From: Falsirhodobacter xinxiangensis
GTDB lineage: Bacteria > Pseudomonadota > Alphaproteobacteria > Rhodobacterales > Rhodobacteraceae
NCBI RefSeq assembly: GCF_004959935.1
Contig: NZ_SMYN01000001.1
Coordinates: 1 to 64,000, forward strand
Length of the DNA: 64,000 bases
Direction of reading: 5' to 3'
Below are positions 56,519 to 64,000 of the stretch, piece after piece (within the stretch, counting starts at the first letter, position 1; each line of letters begins with the position of its first letter). The translations under genes and the position numbers were made by a program. The notes beneath the pieces were generated by a model, which was given only the letters and a program-made list of their open reading frames with translations, was not told where the DNA came from and searched no databases.

Positions 56519-57400
56519 ATGAAAGCCGCCATCCTGACTGCCTTGCTTGCCGCGACGCCCGCCATGGCAGACATCACCGTATCGTCCAAGATCGACACCG
56601 AGGGCGGGTTCCTTGGCAACGTGATCCTGCTGGCGCTTCAGGATGCGGGGCTGCCGGTGGCGGATCGTCTGCAACTGGGCGCGACCCCGATCGTGCGCGA
56701 GGCGATCCTGTCGGGGCAGATCGACATCTATCCCGAATATACCGGCAACGCGGCTTTCTTCCACAACGAGGCCGACAGCGAGGTCTGGAAGGAAGCCGCC
56801 GCTGGATATGCCCGCGCGGCGGAGTTGGACAAGGAGGCGGGTCTGGTCTGGCTGGACCCCTCGCCCGCCAACAACACATGGGCCATCGCCATCCGGCAGG
56901 ATCTGACCGACGCCACGACGATGAGCGCGCTTGGCGAGTGGATCGCGGGCGGTGGCGGCATCAAGCTGGCCGCGTCGAGCGAGTTCGTCACATCCCCCGC
57001 CGCCCTGCCCGCGTTTCAGGCGGCTTACGGTTTCACGCTGACGCCGGACCAGTTGATCACCCTGTCGGGCGGCGATACGGCAGCGACCATCGCAGCGGCG
57101 GCGCAGGGCACATCGGGCGCGAATGCGGCGATGGTCTATGGCACGGATGGCGCCATCGCCCCCGCCGGGCTGGTGGTGATGGAAGACGACAAGGGTGTGC
57201 AGCCCGTCTATGCCCCCACCCCCGTCATCCGCGCCGAGGTGCTGGAGGAATACCCGCAGGTGGCCGAGATCCTGAACCCGATCTTCGTCGGCCTGACGCT
57301 GGAGGTGCTTCAGGAAAATAACGGTCGCATCCAGATCGGGGGCGAACCTGCCGCCGCCGTCGCCCGCGATTACCTGACGCAGGCGGGCGTTCTGGACTGA
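56519..57400 (+). CDS. osmF: Osmoprotectant/choline-type substrate-binding protein (OsmF/YehZ-like)
   Basis: The protein has 293 residues: signal peptide MKAAILTALLAATPAMA, then an OpuAC-type binding fold (ITVSSKIDTEGGFLGNVIL, SGQIDIYPEYTGNAAFF, YGTDGAIAPAGLVVMEDD). First gene of a four-gene importer whose sizes and order (SBP, large permease, ATPase, small permease) match yehZYXW. It overlaps the permease at 57400. Confidence 0.88.
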   Translation: MKAAILTALLAATPAMADITVSSKIDTEGGFLGNVILLALQDAGLPVADRLQLGATPIVREAILSGQIDIYPEYTGNAAFFHNEADSEVWKEAAAGYARAAELDKEAGLVWLDPSPANNTWAIAIRQDLTDATTMSALGEWIAGGGGIKLAASSEFVTSPAALPAFQAAYGFTLTPDQLITLSGGDTAATIAAAAQGTSGANAAMVYGTDGAIAPAGLVVMEDDKGVQPVYAPTPVIRAEVLEEYPQVAEILNPIFVGLTLEVLQENNGRIQIGGEPAAAVARDYLTQAGVLD

Positions 57401-58503
57401 TGCGGATCGACCGGCCCGGTCTGGTTCTGGCCGCCTTGGGGGCTGCGGCAATGCCGTTGCCCTTCATGCAGTTCCGCGCCAACCGGATCGTGGCGGGCGA
57501 GGCGATGGCGATGCCCGTCTGGGCCATCGCCGCCGCTTGCGTGCTGCTGGCCATCGGCGCGTTTCGTCTGCCGCAGGTCTGGCGGCTTGGCGCGGCGGCG
57601 GTGGGCATCGGTCTGTTGATCTGGCTTGTGGGCGATATGGCGACGGGGCTGGATGCACCCCCGGCCGCGCGGGCATCGCCGGGATCGGGGCTGTGGCTGC
57701 TGCTGGGCGTGTTCGCGTTGCTGCTCGCTGATGCGATCACCAAGATGCGTCCCGGCCTGCGGATGCAGACCGCAATCCTGATCCTGGCCTGCGCGGCGAT
57801 GGCGATCGTGCTGGTATCGGGCCATCTGGCGGATGTTTCGGTGATGCGAGAATACGCCGCCCGCAGCGACATCTTTGCGTCGCACGCGCGGCGGCATCTG
57901 CTGCTGGCGTTCGGATCGCTGACCGCGGCGCTGGCGGTCGGTGTTCCCTTGGGCATTTGGCTGCACCGGGAACGCACGGCGCGGCCTTCGGTGATGGGCA
58001 CGCTGAATCTCGTGCAGACCCTGCCCTCGCTGGCGCTGTTCGGCATGATGATCCCGTTGCTGTCATGGGTGGCGGCCAGCGTTCCGGGCGCCGCGGCGCT
58101 TGGCATCGCCGGGATCGGCTTTGCCCCGGCATTGATCGCGCTGTTCCTTTATTCGCTGTTGCCGGTGGTGGGGAACACCGTCGTCGGGCTGGACGGTGCC
58201 TCGCCCGAGGCGCGAGAGGCCGGGCGCGGCATGGGCATGACCCCGTGGCAGGTGCTGTCGCGCGTGTCGATCCCGCTGGCGCTGCCGGTGATCGTGGCCG
58301 CCGTGCGGATCGTGCTGGTGCAGAACATCGGCCTTGCGGTGATCGCCGGGTTGATCGGCGGCGGCGGCTTCGGCACCTTCGTCTTTCAGGGGCTGGCGCA
58401 GAATGCGGCCGACCTGATCCTTCTGGGCGCGATTCCGACGGTGGTGATGGCCCTCGTCGCCGGGATCGCGCTGGACCTTGTCGTAAAGGCGTTGCAGCGA
58501 TGA
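57400..58503 (+). CDS. yehY: ABC importer permease (YehY-like)
   Basis: The protein has 367 residues: an extra N-terminal part with four or five helices (about 5-140), then a BPD-transporter domain with MREYAARSDIFASHARRHLL and the EAA-loop region EAREAGRGMGMTPWQVLSRV. The long N-terminal extension matches YehY rather than ProW. Overlaps both neighbours by 1-4 bases. Confidence 0.86.
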   Translation: MRIDRPGLVLAALGAAAMPLPFMQFRANRIVAGEAMAMPVWAIAAACVLLAIGAFRLPQVWRLGAAAVGIGLLIWLVGDMATGLDAPPAARASPGSGLWLLLGVFALLLADAITKMRPGLRMQTAILILACAAMAIVLVSGHLADVSVMREYAARSDIFASHARRHLLLAFGSLTAALAVGVPLGIWLHRERTARPSVMGTLNLVQTLPSLALFGMMIPLLSWVAASVPGAAALGIAGIGFAPALIALFLYSLLPVVGNTVVGLDGASPEAREAGRGMGMTPWQVLSRVSIPLALPVIVAAVRIVLVQNIGLAVIAGLIGGGGFGTFVFQGLAQNAADLILLGAIPTVVMALVAGIALDLVVKALQR

Positions 58504-59419
58504 TCGAGATACGGAACCTGTCCCGCCGCTTCGGCCCCGTCACCGCCGTCGATGACGTGTCGCTGACGATCGCGAAAGGCGAGATGGTGGCGCTGGTCGG
58601 CACCTCTGGCTCCGGCAAGACGACGCTGCTGCGGATGATCAACCGGCTGGTGGAGCCGACATCGGGGGCCGTGCTGCTGAACGGGCAGGACACGGCGGGG
58701 CTGCCCGCGCATCTGCTGCGCCGCCGGATCGGCTATGCCATCCAAGGCCACGGGCTGTTCCCGCATTACTCCGTCGCGCGCAACATCGCCGCCGTGCCCG
58801 AGCTTCTGGGCTGGCCCGCCGCGCAGATCCGCGAACGGGTGGACGAACTTCTGACGCTGTTCGGCATGCCGCCCGCGGACTTCCGGGATCGCCGACCCGC
58901 AGCTTTGTCCGGCGGGCAGCAACAGCGCGTCGGCGTCGCCCGCGCCCTTGCCGCCCGCCCCGAGGTCCTGCTGATGGACGAACCCTTCGGCGCGCTGGAC
59001 CCGGTCACGCGGGCGCAGGCGCAGGCCGATCTGCGCCGCATTCAGCGGCAGCTTGGCACCACGACCATTCTGGTGACTCACGACATGGAGGAGGCGCTGG
59101 CCCTTGGCGACCGCATCGCCGTCATGGACCGCGGCAGGCTGGTGCAGTGCGCGGACCCGGCGACCATTTTGACGCGCCCCGCCACGGATTTCGTCGCCCG
59201 GCTGACAGGCCGGTCTGATCGCCCGTTCCGCCTGCTTGGCCTTCTTCCCGTCGCGGATCTGGTCGAGCCGGGCGAGGCGGAGGGCGCGCCCGTCGATCCC
59301 GAGCTTTCTGCGCGCGAGGCTTTGGCGGAATGCCTCTGGTCCGGGCGCTCTGCCCTGCCATTGGCGGGCGGGGGCCGCGTGACGCTGGATCGGTTGACCG
59401 AACGCGCAAGGGGTGCGGA

Positions 59420-59423
<4 letters not shown>
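58500..59423 (+). CDS. yehX: ABC importer ATPase (YehX-like)
   Basis: The protein has 307 residues: Walker A GTSGSGKTT, Q-loop AIQGHGLFPHYSV, signature LSGGQQQRVGVARAL, Walker B VLLMDEPFGALD, H-loop LVTHDM. No C-terminal CBS pair is evident, unlike ProV. ATG 58500 overlaps the permease stop. Confidence 0.9.
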
Positions 59424-61625
<2,202 letters not shown>

Positions 61626-62573
61626 TCAAGCCCCCAGTTTCGCCATCCGTGCATCGCGAAGCCGCGCAAAGTCGTCCCCTGCGTGATACGACGACCGCGT
61701 CAGCGGCGTGGCCGACACCATCAGGAAGCCCTTGCCATAGGCGGCCTTCTCATAGCTGGCGAATTCATCGGGGGTCACGAAACGGTCCACGCGATGGTGC
61801 TTGGGCGTCGGTTGCAGATATTGCCCGATGGTCAGGAAATCCACATCCGCCGCGCGCATGTCGTCCATGACCTGACGGACCTGCGGCGCATCTTCGCCCA
61901 GACCCACCATGATGCCGGACTTGGTGAAGATTGTCGGGTCCAGTTCCTTCACCCGTTGCAGCAGCCGCAGCGAGTGGAAATACCGCGCACCGGGACGCAC
62001 CTCCAGATACAGCCCAGGCACGGTTTCGAGGTTGTGGTTGAACACGTCGGGCCGCGCAGCGACGACGGTTTCCAGCGCCGAGGGCGCGCATTTCAGGAAG
62101 TCCGGCGTCAGAATCTCGATGGTGGTGCTGGGCGAACGGTGGCGGATCGCGCGGATGGTCTGGGCGAAATGCTCTGCCCCGCCATCGTCCAGATCGTCAC
62201 GGTCCACCGAAGTCACGACCACATGGTTCAGGCCCAGCTTGGACACGGCATGCGCAACGCGCCCCGGCTCGAACGCATCGAGGTTTTGCGGCTTGCCCGT
62301 CGCCACGTTGCAGAAGGTGCAGCCGCGGGTGCAGATCTCGCCCATGATCATCATGGTGGCGTGGCCCTGGCTCCAGCATTCGCCAACGTTGGGGCAGCCC
62401 GCCTCCTCGCACACGGTCACAAGGCGGTTTTCCTTGATGATGTCGCGGGTCTGCTTATACCCCTCGGACGTCGGAGCCTTGACGCGAATCCAGTCTGGCT
62501 TCTTCGGCTGCGCATTGTCGGCGCGGTGCGCCTTTTCGGGATGACGCTGGTCCGGTAGCTTGAGATCGCGCAC
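61626..62573 (-). CDS. lipA: Lipoyl synthase
   Basis: The protein has 315 residues from GTG 62573 (GAGGGGG upstream). The auxiliary cluster cysteines [12 protein letters not shown] and the radical-SAM CTRGCTFC are both present, as is the C-terminal SSYHAGD. It inserts sulfur into octanoyl groups of the dehydrogenase E2 subunits, and depends on the Fe-S system encoded earlier. Confidence 0.95.
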   Translation of the reverse strand: MRDLKLPDQRHPEKAHRADNAQPKKPDWIRVKAPTSEGYKQTRDIIKENRLVTVCEEAGCPNVGECWSQGHATMMIMGEICTRGCTFCNVATGKPQNLDAFEPGRVAHAVSKLGLNHVVVTSVDRDDLDDGGAEHFAQTIRAIRHRSPSTTIEILTPDFLKCAPSALETVVAARPDVFNHNLETVPGLYLEVRPGARYFHSLRLLQRVKELDPTIFTKSGIMVGLGEDAPQVRQVMDDMRAADVDFLTIGQYLQPTPKHHRVDRFVTPDEFASYEKAAYGKGFLMVSATPLTRSSYHAGDDFARLRDARMAKLGA

Positions 62574-62726
62574 GAAATTTCCCCCTCGCGGCCGATTTCC
62601 TTCGAGATAGGCTCTTTGGACGCCCAAGGCAACCGATCCACTTGAGCCGGTTGCCCGCTTTGTCTAAAACGCATGTCGGGGAGGAACAGGCGATCCGTTA
62701 GGATCATAGTTCCGAAGGGATATATC

Positions 62727-63275
62727 ATGCAGACGGGCGTCAAACTGCCTTCCATCAACTTTCAGACGCGCGTGCGCGACGAATCCATCGGCGGGCCGAA
62801 CCCGTTCCGCTGGGAGGTCAAGACCACCGCCGATTACTTCGCTGGCAAACGGGTCGTGCTGTTCTCGCTTCCGGGTGCGTTCACGCCCACCTGCTCGACC
62901 TATCAGCTGCCGGGGTTCGAGAACGGCTTTGCCGACTTCCAGGCCCAGGGCATCGACGAAATCTACTGCATGTCGGTCAATGACGCCTTCGTGATGAACC
63001 AATGGGCCAAGGCGCAGGGGCTTCAGAACGTCAAGGTCATCCCGGACGGCTCGGGCGAATTCACCCGCCGCGTCGGCATGCTGGTGCGCAAGGACAACCT
63101 CGGCTTCGGTCTGCGCTCGTGGCGCTATGCCGCCATCGTGGACAACGGTGTGGTCGAAGCGTGGTTCGAAGAGCCGGGCATGTGCGACAACCACGGCGAA
63201 GACCCCTATGGCGTGTCGTCGCCGGAATCGGTGCTGGAATATCTGCGCGCCGCATCGGCCGAAAAGGCCGCGTGA
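62727..63275 (+). CDS. Prx5-type peroxiredoxin
   Basis: The protein has 182 residues, with peroxidatic Cys in LPGAFTPTCSTYQLPGF and further cysteines in EIYCMSVND and PGMCDNHGED. No glutaredoxin domain is fused. It reduces hydrogen peroxide and alkyl peroxides. A palindrome GATCC-GTTA-GGATC (62692-62705) lies 22 bp before ATG 62727. A LysR gene starts close by to the right. Confidence 0.92.
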   Translation: MQTGVKLPSINFQTRVRDESIGGPNPFRWEVKTTADYFAGKRVVLFSLPGAFTPTCSTYQLPGFENGFADFQAQGIDEIYCMSVNDAFVMNQWAKAQGLQNVKVIPDGSGEFTRRVGMLVRKDNLGFGLRSWRYAAIVDNGVVEAWFEEPGMCDNHGEDPYGVSSPESVLEYLRAASAEKAA

Positions 63276-63280
63276 CCTTT

Positions 63281-63300
63281 GGGGGCCTTCGGGCCCCCTT
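63281..63300 (+). terminator. Terminator after the peroxiredoxin gene
   Basis: GGGGGCC / GGCCCCC with a TTCG loop forms a very stable 7-bp stem, followed by TTATCTTT. It lies 5 nt after the stop, at the junction with the convergent acetyltransferase gene. Confidence 0.8.
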
Positions 63301-63730
63301 ATCTTTGATACCGGATGAAGGGCGTCACCCGCCCGATCCGGTCGTAAAGCTGGCGCGCGCCGGTGTTGAAATCCTGCGTCAGCCAGTAAACCGAAGGCGT
63401 GCCATTCGCATCCGCCGCGGCATAGACCGCCTCGATCAGCGCCCGCCCCGCGCCGCCGCCCCGAACCGCAGGGTCCACATATAAATCCTGAAGGTAGCAG
63501 ACATCCTCGATCCGCCAGTTATGCGGGTGAAAGATGTAATGCACCAGGCCGATCAGCCGCCCGTCCTGCTCTACCACCAGCGCCCATTGTGGACGGGCCG
63601 GGTCCAGAAACCGGGCGAAAGTGGTGGCCATCACATCCTCGGATACGCGGGTATCATAGAACTCGAGGTAGCCGGTCCAGAGCTTGCGCCATTGCGGCTG
63701 GTCTTCGGCGGTCAGAGGCCGGATGGTCAT
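63299..63730 (-). CDS. GNAT-family N-acetyltransferase
   Basis: The protein has 143 residues from ATG 63730. The acetyl-CoA site is DLYVDPAVRGGGAGRALIEA; the end reads ARQLYDRIGRVTPFIRYQR. Substrate unknown. The start overlaps the LysR gene stop by ATGA. Confidence 0.88.
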   Translation of the reverse strand: MTIRPLTAEDQPQWRKLWTGYLEFYDTRVSEDVMATTFARFLDPARPQWALVVEQDGRLIGLVHYIFHPHNWRIEDVCYLQDLYVDPAVRGGGAGRALIEAVYAAADANGTPSVYWLTQDFNTGARQLYDRIGRVTPFIRYQR

Positions 63731-64000
63731 GCGCTTTCCTTTATCTGGGCGGCCAGGGTCGCGAACCATGGCTCGGCTGCGGTCGTTTCCCGCCCTACAA
63801 GCGCGACCGCGCGCGACGGTTGCGGTTCAGCAAAGCGGGCAAGGCGCATCGCGGGCTGCGCCGCGCTTTCCACCGCCATCGCGATTTCCGGGATGAAGGT
63901 CAGCCCATATCCCTGCCCGACCAGCCCCGCCAATGTCGACAGCGACGAAGCGCCCAGATCGACCCGCGTGGCGCGGCGGTCCAGCCCGCACACCTCCAGC
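63727..64000 (-). CDS. LysR-family regulator, C-terminal end (cut by right edge)
   Basis: About 90 codons of the effector-binding domain are visible and the frame runs off the right edge. The segment SSLSTLAGLVGQGYGLTFIP is the typical second subdomain of OxyR/LysR-type effector domains. With a peroxiredoxin two genes away, an OxyR role is possible, but the regulatory cysteines would lie outside the window and cannot be judged. Confidence 0.75.
   Translation of the reverse strand, partial: LEVCGLDRRATRVDLGASSLSTLAGLVGQGYGLTFIPEIAMAVESAAQPAMRLARFAEPQPSRAVALVGRETTAAEPWFATLAAQIKESA

Overview
The window looks like a chromosomal segment of a high-GC alphaproteobacterium of the Rhodobacterales/Rhodobacteraceae type (Paracoccus/Rhodobacter-like). 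The support is a combined iscR-iscS-sufB-sufC-sufD-sufS iron-sulfur operon led by a one-cysteine IscR, a CckA hybrid kinase, a GTTC-N7-GTTC alphaproteobacterial LexA box in front of recA, HWE-kinase signalling, a trpE/trpGDC-moaC-moeA cluster and a protein with a VPLPA-type sorting tail. The species cannot be named from sequence reading alone.

Region 1 (1 to about 8660) is the right end of an integrated element (prophage or phage-derived island) that continues beyond the left edge. It carries a leftward early operon (Cro-like regulator, small HTH protein, N6-adenine-type methyltransferase, one more gene cut by the edge), a divergent XRE repressor, an AT-rich OLD-like ATPase gene, a small leftward pair with a holin-like membrane protein, then a rightward chain of overlapping small phage genes that ends in an excisionase-like protein and a tyrosine integrase. 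The integrase abuts the 3' end of tRNA-Arg(CCG), the likely attachment site. Five copies of a 15-bp operator, TCCAC-N5-GTGGA, lie in two places (1172-1237 and 4106-4150). In two promoters the operator fills the spacer between -35 and -10 with the same geometry, so one repressor probably silences both the leftward early operon and the rightward int/xis operon. Several element genes carry lesions: a one-base frameshift in the Cro-like gene, an A6 frame break between the HTH and methyltransferase ORFs, a TAG at codon 12 of the ATPase, and a truncated, frame-ambiguous cytosine methyltransferase.

Region 2 (8660-16530) is tRNA-Arg and the leftward iscR-suf operon with a YbjQ gene and two YIP1-like membrane genes inserted. 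Region 3 (16530-31500) is housekeeping: hydrolase, HD nucleotidase, icd, typA, alaS, recA (SOS-regulated), cckA and an RsmB-like methyltransferase, plus several small conserved proteins including a 24-residue membrane peptide. Region 4 (31500-44220) holds an omega-aminotransferase, an exported superoxide dismutase, an HWE kinase with a single-domain response regulator, surE-pcm-nlpD, tRNA-Pro(UGG), a double cold-shock protein, pdxH, fabI, gpt and aminotransferase genes. Region 5 (44220-64000) holds ppiD, trpE and trpGDC-moaC-moeA, a two-Ku/LigD end-joining locus, an osmU-type (yehZYXW) ABC importer, guaB, lipA, a Prx5-type peroxiredoxin, an acetyltransferase and the end of a LysR regulator cut by the right edge.
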